DNA of 64,000 nucleotides from Corynebacterium uropygiale (GTDB lineage: Bacteria > Actinomycetota > Actinomycetes > Mycobacteriales > Mycobacteriaceae), in NCBI RefSeq assembly GCF_021568315.1, contig NZ_JAKGSI010000001.1, forward strand, positions 62,001 through 126,000, written 5' to 3'. How positions within the stretch are numbered: position 1 is the stretch's first letter; the number at the start of each line of letters is the position of its first letter. The position numbers and the translations under genes were made by a program. Shown here one piece after another: positions 25,598 to 34,580 of the stretch. The notes under the pieces are model-generated. The model was not told where the DNA came from. It saw only the letters and a list, made by a program, of their open reading frames with translations, and searched no databases.

Positions 25598-25984
25598 CTA
25601 GGCGCGCAGAGGCCGGGTGATGATAGAGAGCACCCACGTCACCGCGCTGAGGACGGCAAGCCCCAGAATCGCCGACGCCCACGTCTGAATGCTGATGCCC
25701 ACTCCCACCATCTGGAGGGCCACGAGGGAGAGAAAGAGCAGCAAGGCATTAATAATGACAGAAAAGAGCCCGAGGCTGAGGATCGTGAAGGGCAGCCCCA
25801 GGGTGCGGAGGAGAGGGCCGAGCACCGACTGCACCAGCGACCACGCGAGAGCCGCCACCACGTATGTCTGCCATGGCTCGCCGTAGGAGCTTCGGAGGCT
25901 GAGGCCGGGGACATACGTCAGCGCGATGTACAGTGCGATCGCCGTGACAATCACCTGGAGGGCGAAATTCCACAAAAACCTCAT
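25598..25984 (-). CDS. Small four-span membrane protein, holin superfamily IV type (copy B)
   Basis: 128 residues with the start at the ATG 25984 (MRFLWN, as in copy A); a longer open frame upstream has no counterpart in copy A. It is about two-thirds identical to the protein at 20576-20968 by eye, with the same SYGEPWQTYV, MVGVGISIQ and ITRPLRA landmarks. It ends 24 bases after the 3' end of tRNA-Ser. The 15-base stretch ATTCCACAAAAACCT just inside each start is conserved between copies. Function unknown. Confidence 0.85.
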   Translation of the reverse strand: MRFLWNFALQVIVTAIALYIALTYVPGLSLRSSYGEPWQTYVVAALAWSLVQSVLGPLLRTLGLPFTILSLGLFSVIINALLLFLSLVALQMVGVGISIQTWASAILGLAVLSAVTWVLSIITRPLRA

Positions 25985-26184
25985 GAGTTGACTGTAGTCC
26001 CTTGAGTACCGGGGGCGGGGGAGTGGCCTTCTGTCTGGCATCGTTGCACACTGTGACGGGGGTAATGATCTCGGTGCGGGACGGCGGTGTTGGTGCTGGT
26101 GAGAAGGCGGGGAGCGCGCGACGTGGGGGTAAGGCTTTTGTCAGGGGATGGACGTGCCGGGCATCTCCCCGTACTCTTTCGGTC

Positions 26185-27504
26185 ATGAAATGTCTGAGCG
26201 GACGTGCCGTTGTCGCGAGCGTGATGGCCGCGACGATGACCGCGGGGTGCCTGAGCGTGTCCACATCCGCCGCAGATGCCTTCCATGGGCATTGGATTTA
26301 TGGCCGCATTGCAGAGACCTATGAGCGTCTGGGAGGGTGGGCGACGTTTGGAGATGCGGTCACGGATGAGCTTCCTGCCACTCGCAATGGGCGCTATCAA
26401 CATTTCGCGAGAGAGTCGTCCATTTTCTGGCATCCCCACGTGTCTGGCGGGGTGGCGCGCCAGGTTGGTGGGAGGATTAGGGATCAATGGGCGGCTCACT
26501 CCTGGGAGCGAGGCCCACTTGGCTATCCCGACACCGATGAGCTGCCGACCTACGGTAATACGGGACGCTACAACCACTTCGAGGGTGGGAGCGTTTTTTG
26601 GTCGCCGGCTACTGGTGCCCACGTGGTGTGGGGGCTGGTGAGAGATCGGTGGTCTGCCCTGGGGTGGGAGCGGGGTGCCCTTGGCTTTCCCACGACGGAT
26701 GAGCGCACGACGCCCGACGGCACCACCAAGTTCAACCACTTCCAGCATGGAAGCATTTATTGGAACCCGACTCATGGTGCCGTGGAGATCCCGGCCGGAA
26801 TCTTCCGGCTGTGGGGTGAGGGGAATTATGAACGTGGCGCCCTCGGCTATGCGGCGGCCTCCCCTGACACTGTTGATGAAGGCATAGTCCAGCAATTTGA
26901 ACACGGTGAGATCGGTGTCTTTCCGCCGACGGGTGTCACGCTTCCGGCTGTGTCGAATTCGGCTGATCTGGGGCGCTATGCCCTGACCTACCCGCTTTTT
27001 CCCGCGGCTTCACAGGAGACGTGGCCAGCCGCGTCTGTCTTCCGGGAAGTGTCCAGGCACTATAGCCATTACTTTGCGGAGTTCGCTGGCTGCGGAGAAC
27101 ATGTGACCGCTGGCATGGTGTGCTCGCTCCCCTCTGCCTCGGGGCGCACTTACCCCATGGAGGTGACACAGGTAGGCGATGACGGGATGGTACTGCGCAC
27201 CCGTGAGGGACACCCGGAGGGAAGCGGCAGAACCCTTCTCATTCGCTTCGAATCCGTGTCCCCTTCCTCGCAGCGAGTCGGTTCTGTGAGCGGGCCACAT
27301 GCTGAGGAGTTTCGAGCTTCCCGCGAATCATGGATTGTCATGCATGTGGTCGCATCCGGCAGCGAGGAGACCATGCAGCTCGCTGGCCCGCTGTCCAGTG
27401 TGGATGTTGCCCAGGAGGTTTTTGGGCCTATAGCGCAGAGGGTGAGCGCTGACGTTCCTCGGAGCGTTAACCGCTACGCCATGGGGCAGGGGTGGGGCTC
27501 ATGA
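26185..27504 (+). CDS. Secreted LGFP-repeat protein
   Basis: 439 residues from the ATG at 26185. The signal peptide (MKCLSGRAVVASVMAATMTAGC...) ends either at a weak lipobox (TAGC) or near SAADA/FHGHW. The mature N-terminal half holds four LGFP repeats (about residues 30-265), recognisable from WATFGDAVTDE, GPLGYPDTDE, GALGFPTTDE and GALGYAAAS, each followed by an F-x-x-G-x-I-x-W/F strand. LGFP repeats anchor proteins to the arabinogalactan-mycolate wall. The C-terminal part (residues 270-439) is unrecognised and has two cysteines. It overlaps the next gene by four bases (ATGA), so it belongs to the toxin locus. Confidence 0.8.
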   Translation: MKCLSGRAVVASVMAATMTAGCLSVSTSAADAFHGHWIYGRIAETYERLGGWATFGDAVTDELPATRNGRYQHFARESSIFWHPHVSGGVARQVGGRIRDQWAAHSWERGPLGYPDTDELPTYGNTGRYNHFEGGSVFWSPATGAHVVWGLVRDRWSALGWERGALGFPTTDERTTPDGTTKFNHFQHGSIYWNPTHGAVEIPAGIFRLWGEGNYERGALGYAAASPDTVDEGIVQQFEHGEIGVFPPTGVTLPAVSNSADLGRYALTYPLFPAASQETWPAASVFREVSRHYSHYFAEFAGCGEHVTAGMVCSLPSASGRTYPMEVTQVGDDGMVLRTREGHPEGSGRTLLIRFESVSPSSQRVGSVSGPHAEEFRASRESWIVMHVVASGSEETMQLAGPLSSVDVAQEVFGPIAQRVSADVPRSVNRYAMGQGWGS

Positions 27505-28391
27505 GCATCCGAAACTGGAACCATGGCTGGCTGAGAGCGATTGCGGCGGGGATCGCCAGCATCGCGCTCACCTTCACACACGCTGGGGCAGCCTGGGCAG
27601 AGGAGCCGTCAGTAGTTGTTGACAACGGCGACGGCGGAATCAAGCCCCCTCACTGCGGCGCACAGAGCGCACAGATCCGTGTGGATTCCTATGATGCGGA
27701 GGGAATGTCCTGGTGTTTCCAGCTTATTCAGCCTGCTGGATGGATCTCTTTACACGCCACGGGCTCCTATGGGGTCGTGAACGGGTTGTCTCAACCAGTA
27801 CGCGTGGGAGTTCAGCATTCTTCCGGGCGTGTGTTCTGGAATGTTGTTGTCGCGCCGGGCGAGGTTGCACCAGTCATGGTTGGTGAGCATGCATCGGTGG
27901 TTGTTGAATTGGCGACAGGTCCCCTGGGAGGGGCGAGTGGAGCATCAACATCAACGGTGGCAAAGGGTCGCGACGTCTCTCTACGAGCAGTCTCCGGCGG
28001 AGGCATGATCGCGTCGACGTGGTCGGGAGTGCGTCTGCGTGAGCTCGACCGTGATAGCGATTTTCCCGCTCGCGTGGCTGCAACGTGGCGAGTTCTCGAC
28101 GCCGATGACAGCTCAGGATGTTTCTCCTTCGCCCCGGTCGGCGACCCCGATGCCCGCCTCCAAGCGCGTAACGGTGAGGTCAGTGTTGCTGTGGGCGGCG
28201 ATCAACGTGCAGCTTCGTGGTGCGTGCGAGAGGGCTCGACGCCCACCTCAGTGGTCATGAGCAGCCGTTTTTCCCCAGGTCTGGCGCTAGGAGTGGACCA
28301 GAAGCGCCTTGTGCTTGTTGATCAGGCTCGGGCTGCTGAGTGGTTTGTTGATCAGCCGCTGGTGGTTCTAGGGAAGCCGAGGGGTGAGTAA
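27501..28391 (+). CDS. Secreted protein with AbfB-like (beta-trefoil) region
   Basis: 296 residues from the ATG at 27501, whose ATGA overlaps the previous stop. The signal peptide ends near AAWA/EEPS. The second half (about residues 155-296) follows the three-fold pattern of AbfB/42-type arabinose-binding domains: VSLRAVSGGG, ATWRVLDADDSSGCFSFAP, DPDARLQARNGEV, RAASWCVREG, GLALGVDQKRLVL. AbfB domains bind arabinofuranose, the sugar of the corynebacterial wall. They are often found with ALF-repeat toxins in actinobacteria. The AbfB call is by pattern only. It lies 3 bases before the ALF-repeat toxin gene. Confidence 0.6.
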   Translation: MSIRNWNHGWLRAIAAGIASIALTFTHAGAAWAEEPSVVVDNGDGGIKPPHCGAQSAQIRVDSYDAEGMSWCFQLIQPAGWISLHATGSYGVVNGLSQPVRVGVQHSSGRVFWNVVVAPGEVAPVMVGEHASVVVELATGPLGGASGASTSTVAKGRDVSLRAVSGGGMIASTWSGVRLRELDRDSDFPARVAATWRVLDADDSSGCFSFAPVGDPDARLQARNGEVSVAVGGDQRAASWCVREGSTPTSVVMSSRFSPGLALGVDQKRLVLVDQARAAEWFVDQPLVVLGKPRGE

Positions 28392-28394
28392 GCG

Positions 28395-31300
28395 GTGTTG
28401 CGGCGGAGTAGGCGACGACGTTCGCGCTGGATTGTTGTTTCTCTTTTTACTGTCTTGTCGGTTGTGGCCGTTGATGCCCGGTGCGGTGAAGTTGCACGGG
28501 CGGAGGAAGAGGACCGAATTCTTCGTGAAGTGACCACGGCTGAGGGACGGGAACTGGTTGTTGATCTTCTGACCTCTGGCCTGCCGGTGTCTGCGGCTGC
28601 TGCGAAGGACGCTCTGCTGGGTGGGGATGCGGCGGTGGCGGAGTTTTTATCTTCGGGGGCTAAAGACGACGCGCTGAACGCGGATGTGCGTGAGCTTCTT
28701 AGTGTGCTTGGCCAGGTGTCTGGTGCTCAAACCAACGAAGAGATCCGCAGGCTGACGTCTGAGGGATCTACAGAGGACATGATTGCTTTTCTGGACGGCG
28801 GTTACCAGGAGTTTCAAGCCAAGGATGATCTGAAGACTGCGTGGCTGTCGACGCAGGCTCCGGAGGGGAGCGTGGAGAAGAAACGGGCAGAAGACGCTGT
28901 CCGGGATGGGTCGCGGGAAGCGATAGAGAAGTTTGCGACGACTGGTCTTACCGAAGCACGTGCCCATGACCAGCGCATGACCGTGTGGAAGCTCATGCAA
29001 TCAGCGCCTCAAACGGTGAAAGATGCTGCCTCGGCGGCGTTGAGAGATAATGATCCCGAGGCGATTGAGGAGTTCCTAAGGTTCGGTTATCCGGTGGCTG
29101 TTCTCCAGGCTAGTGATGAAGCCACAATGGGCGAGCTCGTTGAGGAGGCACAGACACAATCCCAGCTTGCCGCCGAGGGGGCGTCCATGGCCGTTCAGCA
29201 TGCGGAGAGCGCGCGTGCAGCCCTTGAAGCGGCCAGAATCGCGACTGAGAGAGCACGCGATGAAGCTCTTCGCGCAGATGCTGCAGAAAAACGAGGAGCT
29301 GCCGCGGCGGAGCAGGCTGGAAGGCTTGCAAGCCGGGTGGCACTTCTCGCAGATAGCGCGGCTTCAGCGGCGGCGGAAGCTCGTTCGGCTCTGGCGATGA
29401 CGCTTGCTGCCCTCGCTCGTGCTCAACAGGCAGCGACACGCGCACAACAGGCCGCGGCTGCTGCTTCGCATCATGCCATGGCTGCGGGCAACGACGCATC
29501 GCTTGCCGCACAGGCCCGGCAAGCCGCGGAAGCTGCACGGAATGCTCAGGATGCGGCCCGAGGAGCAGCGTACAACTTCGAGTTAGCAGATCGCGCTCTT
29601 CATGCCGCGCAGAGTGCGGGTTCGGCTGCGGGCAGTGCAGCGGCACACGCAGACGCAGCCGCTGGTGCTGCGGCTGATGCTGCTGGGGCTGCAGGAATTG
29701 CAGAGGATGCGGCAGCCCAGGCTCGCGCGGGTGCTGCACAAGCTCGTGCCGCTGCAGGCCGTGCACGAGCAGCGAGTGGAGAGATTGACAGCATAGTTCC
29801 CCGTATTGCTGAATTGGTGGAGCGGACGAAGAAAGCGGCGAAGGAAGCCGAAGAACATGCTGGTCGTTCTGCTGAAGCTGCGGCGGAAGCTGAGCGTCAG
29901 GCGGGGAATGCTCAATGGTTTGCAGATCAAGCCGGCCGTTTTGCTACACAGGCAGAGGATGCTGCTGCTCGCCTTGATGAGCTCGTTTCCCTCGGCGAGG
30001 AAACCGTTCAACTGAGCCGGCAGATGTATGAGGATCTTGTGTCGGATGAGCGTGAGGTGCGAGTAGGGAAAGCCAAGGCGCTTCGCCACGTTCAGGATGT
30101 GCATGATCAAACGCAGCGTGAGCGCGAGGAGCATGAGAAAGCTGCGCTCCGTGATCTTGAATGGATGAGCGCGGAGAGTGTGCGCGCCGATGATGAGCGG
30201 GTGCTACCGGCCATCGTGAACGCCGCACAATATGGAGAACCGAGTGTTGCCGAGCATGCAGCCGTAGTCCTTGCTGGCGGGAAGGCTGAGGATATTCAGG
30301 CGTTCCTTGACGAGGGTGCCGAGGATGCGTTGTATCAACGCAGCATGACAACGTTGGCCGGCCTCATGGAAAACGATCCGCTTGATACCGTGAGGGCTGA
30401 AGCGGAGCAGATGTGGTACCAAGACGGAGACGCCGTTGATCAATTCCTCACTGTGCGGGTTCCCGAGCTGAAACTTGGCGATCTTCGGAGGCGTGCCTAT
30501 GACGCCCGGGAAAGCGGAGGGGCTGAGGTTCGTAAGAGGGTGGACGAAGCTCTCGTCGATGGTTCTTATGAAGCCCTCCATCGGCTCTTCGACGAGGGTG
30601 GGTATGCAGATGCCATGCACCGTGACCAGTTGGAGTTTGCTTATCAGCAGCTCCAACAGGGCGGGCCGGTCATGAAGATGATGGCAGAGGAAGCTATCCA
30701 AGGAGACCGGCGAGGATTGGAACGCTTCTACCGCGTCGGGCAATTCGAAGCGAATTATCACGATGGTGTCCGTGCAACTCACGAGCAGGCGATGGACGCC
30801 GCTGTGGAGCGAATGCGGCTTCAGGCTGCACAAGCGCATGAGGATGCAACGCTTGCACGGAAGGCCCATGAGGACGCTCAAGGTTCTGCGGAGGCTGCTG
30901 CGGCCTTGGCCGCGGAAGCGCACCGTTTCGCTGGGCTTGCGCAGCAATCTGCTGAGAAGGCGAGAGGGCATGTGACGAGTGCTGAGAATTCGTATCATGT
31001 AGCGCTTCAAGAGCAGCAGAGGGCACGTCAAGCGGCGGATGCTGCGGAGGCTGATGCCCGTCAGGCGGCAGTTCACGCGGATAAGTCGGAATCTTTGGCT
31101 GCCATTGCGAGGCAATCTGCTGGAGCTGCTGCCCAGAGTGCGGCTGAAGCGCGGTCGTATGCGATTCAAGCGGAAAGCGACGCTCAGCAAGCAGGGGTTA
31201 TTGCTCAGGGCGCTTATGTCTTTGCGCAGAACGTGGAAATCGAGGAGCGTCAGCAGGCTGTACTTGCAGGGCTTGAGGAAGGCGAGGAGCCCACTCAGGT

Positions 31301-32249
31301 CTCACTTCTTGACCTCATCAAAGAGGAAGTCGGGCCAGCTGCCTTTGATCTTCTGCTTGAGATAGTGGGAATCAACGACATCCGTCGATGTGTGCAGGGT
31401 GAATGGGGATCCTGCGCGATGCTTGCAGCGAGTGTGATCCCAGTAGGAAAGCTTGCCAGCTTGGCGATGAAGTCCGGCAAGATCGCACGAGCTGTGGCCA
31501 AGCTGACGACGTCTGCATCACGGATCATGCGGCGTTTCAAGGAATTGAAGGAAGCGAGGGTGGTGCAGAAATTCGCGAAGCATGGCACGATCTGTGGCAT
31601 CACCCCCGCGGGACAACAACGTGGTGTGGAACTGCATGTGGTCCCGGGTGTTCTTCAGCGGCAGGCGCGGCCGGAGTGGAACACGGGATTTAACGCACGG
31701 CTGGCGGCGCGGACGTGTGTGCCCGATACAGTGCTGCGGACTCGCCGCGGGTATTCACCGATCAACGGAAAGCTCGCAGGTATGACGATCAAGAAAGATA
31801 TCGTGCTGAAGGATGGTGAAATCTCTGAGGTTGTCGTACCGTATACGGAGCGAGGTTTTCCTGATTTTAGCGCTAGTCGCTATAAAGAAGGTGGATTCTC
31901 CCGCAATATAGTGAGGATTGAGCCAAAAATGACCCGATGGGGTGACAATAAATCAGCGGATGCAGCTGCAGGCATTGATAAAAACTTCAGAAAAGTGAAT
32001 GATTTGGTATGGCACCACACTGAGGAGGAGGGCGTGATGATGTTGCTGCCTCGTAAGGTGCACAATGAGTTCCGCCATACCGGTGGGTTCTATTTTTGGG
32101 GAGGCAAATATAAGGCGCTGCCAAAACCGTTGAGAGAAAAGCACCGGGTCGACTGTCCTATTAACCAGGCGGGTTCGATTCTTGGAGATTGGGTTCGGGA
32201 TAATCCGCCGGAGATGTCGCGCCTGAATTGGTGTAAATCTTGGTCCTGA
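28395..32249 (+). CDS. ALF-repeat polymorphic toxin with C-terminal WHH nuclease domain
   Basis: 1284 residues from a GTG at 28395. Order: a signal peptide with an Arg-rich start (MLRRSRRRRSRW, cut near ARA/EEED); ALF short repeats (about 40-250, pattern A-x-AL-x-G/D-x2-A-x2-FL-x2-G); a long Ala-rich coiled coil (about 255-530); a second ALF block (about 560-800); a second Ala/Gln coiled coil (about 810-950); a pretoxin-like segment (about 975-1040: IVGINDIRRCVQGEWGSC and SVIPVGK); then the effector domain. The effector has WHH at 1206-1208, H1223 and the HTGG at 1228-1231, as in WHH-type HNH/Endo VII nucleases. It is a contact- or secretion-dependent DNase candidate. Confidence 0.8.
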   Translation: MLRRSRRRRSRWIVVSLFTVLSVVAVDARCGEVARAEEEDRILREVTTAEGRELVVDLLTSGLPVSAAAAKDALLGGDAAVAEFLSSGAKDDALNADVRELLSVLGQVSGAQTNEEIRRLTSEGSTEDMIAFLDGGYQEFQAKDDLKTAWLSTQAPEGSVEKKRAEDAVRDGSREAIEKFATTGLTEARAHDQRMTVWKLMQSAPQTVKDAASAALRDNDPEAIEEFLRFGYPVAVLQASDEATMGELVEEAQTQSQLAAEGASMAVQHAESARAALEAARIATERARDEALRADAAEKRGAAAAEQAGRLASRVALLADSAASAAAEARSALAMTLAALARAQQAATRAQQAAAAASHHAMAAGNDASLAAQARQAAEAARNAQDAARGAAYNFELADRALHAAQSAGSAAGSAAAHADAAAGAAADAAGAAGIAEDAAAQARAGAAQARAAAGRARAASGEIDSIVPRIAELVERTKKAAKEAEEHAGRSAEAAAEAERQAGNAQWFADQAGRFATQAEDAAARLDELVSLGEETVQLSRQMYEDLVSDEREVRVGKAKALRHVQDVHDQTQREREEHEKAALRDLEWMSAESVRADDERVLPAIVNAAQYGEPSVAEHAAVVLAGGKAEDIQAFLDEGAEDALYQRSMTTLAGLMENDPLDTVRAEAEQMWYQDGDAVDQFLTVRVPELKLGDLRRRAYDARESGGAEVRKRVDEALVDGSYEALHRLFDEGGYADAMHRDQLEFAYQQLQQGGPVMKMMAEEAIQGDRRGLERFYRVGQFEANYHDGVRATHEQAMDAAVERMRLQAAQAHEDATLARKAHEDAQGSAEAAAALAAEAHRFAGLAQQSAEKARGHVTSAENSYHVALQEQQRARQAADAAEADARQAAVHADKSESLAAIARQSAGAAAQSAAEARSYAIQAESDAQQAGVIAQGAYVFAQNVEIEERQQAVLAGLEEGEEPTQVSLLDLIKEEVGPAAFDLLLEIVGINDIRRCVQGEWGSCAMLAASVIPVGKLASLAMKSGKIARAVAKLTTSASRIMRRFKELKEARVVQKFAKHGTICGITPAGQQRGVELHVVPGVLQRQARPEWNTGFNARLAARTCVPDTVLRTRRGYSPINGKLAGMTIKKDIVLKDGEISEVVVPYTERGFPDFSASRYKEGGFSRNIVRIEPKMTRWGDNKSADAAAGIDKNFRKVNDLVWHHTEEEGVMMLLPRKVHNEFRHTGGFYFWGGKYKALPKPLREKHRVDCPINQAGSILGDWVRDNPPEMSRLNWCKSWS

Positions 32250-32272
32250 ATATAAAAAGGAGGGAAGAATAA

Positions 32273-33460
32273 GTGAAAGATAAGCGGGCAGTATCCTACT
32301 CTGGAAAGCACCGTTTTGAGGGCGTTCCGGTGTGGAAAGCTGAAATTATTACTAAGGGCGAACCTGTAGTTCGGGCGTTGAAGCTGATTGAGAGTGAAGA
32401 TGTCCCAAAAAATGTAGCGGAATGCATATCTGCTCGAAAATATTCCGTACCGGATGTCGAATACATTTATCGCGTGATGTATGCGCATCGATTTTCTTAC
32501 CACGTGTATTCTAGTCAGAAATATTGGTATGCGGATGCTATAGTCTTTCTGATCTGGCTCTTTAGGCCTATCTGTAAGTATAAGGAGACTATGGACTTCT
32601 TTGGTTACTATGGCAGAGATAGAGCGCTGTTTGATGACGCGATGAACAATGCGTTTTCGGATAATCCAAATTATATGTACAACCACGAAATTTGGGGCTT
32701 ATGGAGCCCTGTGTGGGATAAACTGGTGGCCGCGGGTAAGATATTCTTTGACGAGGAAGGGTTTGCAAACGTCCACTATAAAGATGTTCAGCGAGCGATA
32801 AATCTATATAGAGAAAATGGATACCCGTGGAAAGGTGCCGATCTCGATTGGCTTGAAGAGGAGGTTAAAGCAGGTCGTGCTATGGAGGCGCTAGGGGTTG
32901 AGGAGAGTCAGATATTTCCCCTCAATCCCCCGCCGGATTGGAAGAAGATTTTGCTTTTTGAGCTGAAGCTTGGGCATGTGTTGCCGCGTGGCTTGGTGCA
33001 GATTCTGAAGAATGATGGGAAGTTGGGGAAGAGGAATTGGGTTGCTGGCCCGTGGCATCCTGAGAACGGGATGGCAATTGAGATTTTGAGGCCTTGTGAT
33101 TTTGCTAACGAGTCTCGGGAGGTTCGGAAGGAAGCTGCGGGGCGGCGTGGTGTACTGCCTTTTGCTACGGGTGAAGATGGTGAGCATGAGTGTCTCGCTA
33201 TCAACTACTGGCGGCCTGGGGTGCCTCGTGGTGCTGTGGTGTATCTGGATAACGAGGGGGATTTCCCGGTCACCATGGTGGCAAGAAATTTCAATGAGTT
33301 TCTTGGCATGCTGCAGGAGGATCCCTATGAGGGTCGTGATCTGACGGAAGAAGAAGAGTTGGCGATGGTGTGGGTCGACCCGGCGGAGAGGGCGAGCGTG
33401 CGTGTTGCTCGTCCGATCCTCGGTTTCCCGGACCCGCGGGACAAACACGCGGAGTGGTGA
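32273..33460 (+). CDS. SUKH (SMI1/KNR4-like) immunity protein with an unknown N-terminal half
   Basis: 395 residues from a GTG at 32273 preceded by AAGGAGGGAAG, 23 bases after the nuclease toxin stop. The C-terminal part (about residues 205-350) has the SUKH layout: helix LPRGLVQILKNDGKLG, strand NGMAIEILRP, a core RGVLPFATGEDGEHECLAIN, VVYLDNEGDFPVT and the final helix FNEFLGML. SUKH proteins neutralise nuclease toxins including WHH types, and commonly follow them. The first 200 residues (aromatic and Tyr-rich) are not recognised; they could be a second immunity unit. Last gene of the toxin locus. Confidence 0.75.
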   Translation: MKDKRAVSYSGKHRFEGVPVWKAEIITKGEPVVRALKLIESEDVPKNVAECISARKYSVPDVEYIYRVMYAHRFSYHVYSSQKYWYADAIVFLIWLFRPICKYKETMDFFGYYGRDRALFDDAMNNAFSDNPNYMYNHEIWGLWSPVWDKLVAAGKIFFDEEGFANVHYKDVQRAINLYRENGYPWKGADLDWLEEEVKAGRAMEALGVEESQIFPLNPPPDWKKILLFELKLGHVLPRGLVQILKNDGKLGKRNWVAGPWHPENGMAIEILRPCDFANESREVRKEAAGRRGVLPFATGEDGEHECLAINYWRPGVPRGAVVYLDNEGDFPVTMVARNFNEFLGMLQEDPYEGRDLTEEEELAMVWVDPAERASVRVARPILGFPDPRDKHAEW

Positions 33461-33506
33461 ACGTCGAGATTGAAGATGCCAGGGAACCCCGTCCGGCCAG
33501 CCTGAT

Positions 33507-34580
33507 CTACCGGCTTCCGCCTCTCTGCATCCATCCTTCATAGCCCCCGTGGAGGCTGAGAAGGCGTGGGGTGGTCGTCGAGCATTCATCGCACTCCTGT
33601 AATAAGCGGATTGCGTCCTCGGACCGGCTACCTCGCTGACAAAAGAGCACGGCGGTCTGAGAAGCCCGGACATGGGACGCGACCTCCCCAGGCTCTACGC
33701 GGATACGGCTGAGGGGTATGTTCTGGGCGCCGGGGATACTTCCGGCGGCGAACTCCACGGGTTCACGCACGTCAATCAGGGTGGCCTCGGGTGGGATCTC
33801 CGTCGTCGTGGGGACAGGCGTGGGAAGGGGCGGGCCCTGCTCGATGATGCGCTTCGTCACTGCCGGATCGCGGTGGAGAGGGATCTCGGACCAGGTGGAT
33901 CGCCAGGCGTCGTAGACAGCCACGCGGCCCGCATGAGTGCGTCCGCACCCGCAGAGGTATGTGATCGCCTCCAACGCCATGGCGGAGCCGACCACCCCCA
34001 CGACGGGGCCCAGCACCCCGGCCTGGGCGCAACTCGGTACCGAGCCGGGTGGGGGCGGGGAAGGGAAGAGGTCCTCGTAGATAGGGGCGTGACCTGCGTG
34101 GAAGAAAGACAGCTGGGCTTCCCAGCCCAGGATCGCACCCCAGACGTGAGGGATCCCGAGGCGGGCGCAGGACGCGCTCACCACGTGGCGCGTCTCGAAG
34201 TTATCGGCCCCATCCAGAACCACATCCGCTCCGCGAAGGATGTGCGGGGCATTTGGCCACGTGAGCCGGCCGCGCACCACCTCCACCTCCACGCAGGGGT
34301 TGAGTTCCGCGATAGCCTCCCGCGCGGAGTCGACCTTTGGAACCCCCACCCGGGAGGTGGTGTGCAGCACCTGGCGGTGGAGATTGGACAGATCCACAAC
34401 GTCATCGTCGATGATCGTGATCCTCCCGACCCCCGCTGCCGCGAGATAAAGCAGCGCCGGGGAGCCCAGCCCACCAGCACCAACGACCGCGACGTGGCTC
34501 CGGCCGAGGGCCTCCTGGCCTGCCGCACCAAAGCCCGGCAGCTGCATCTGGCGTGCGTAGCGCTCGTTGACGGTCGACAT
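33507..34580 (-). CDS. moeB: MoeB-type adenylyltransferase with rhodanese domain
   Basis: 357 residues, start at the ATG 34580 (MSTVNERYARQ). An E1-like domain (about 1-250) carries the ATP-binding GAGGLGSPALLYLAAAGVG and DGADNFETR motifs. It adenylates the C-terminal Gly-Gly of MoaD. The C-terminal rhodanese domain (about 265-357) keeps a catalytic Cys loop (CQRGSRS), which can carry sulfur for MoaD thiocarboxylation. The start overlaps the stop of the upstream mog-moaE gene by one base (TGATG). It is the last gene of the unit moeA, mog-moaE, moeB. Zinc cysteines of some MoeB proteins are not evident. Confidence 0.92.
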   Translation of the reverse strand: MSTVNERYARQMQLPGFGAAGQEALGRSHVAVVGAGGLGSPALLYLAAAGVGRITIIDDDVVDLSNLHRQVLHTTSRVGVPKVDSAREAIAELNPCVEVEVVRGRLTWPNAPHILRGADVVLDGADNFETRHVVSASCARLGIPHVWGAILGWEAQLSFFHAGHAPIYEDLFPSPPPPGSVPSCAQAGVLGPVVGVVGSAMALEAITYLCGCGRTHAGRVAVYDAWRSTWSEIPLHRDPAVTKRIIEQGPPLPTPVPTTTEIPPEATLIDVREPVEFAAGSIPGAQNIPLSRIRVEPGEVASHVRASQTAVLFCQRGSRSEDAIRLLQECDECSTTTPRLLSLHGGYEGWMQRGGSR

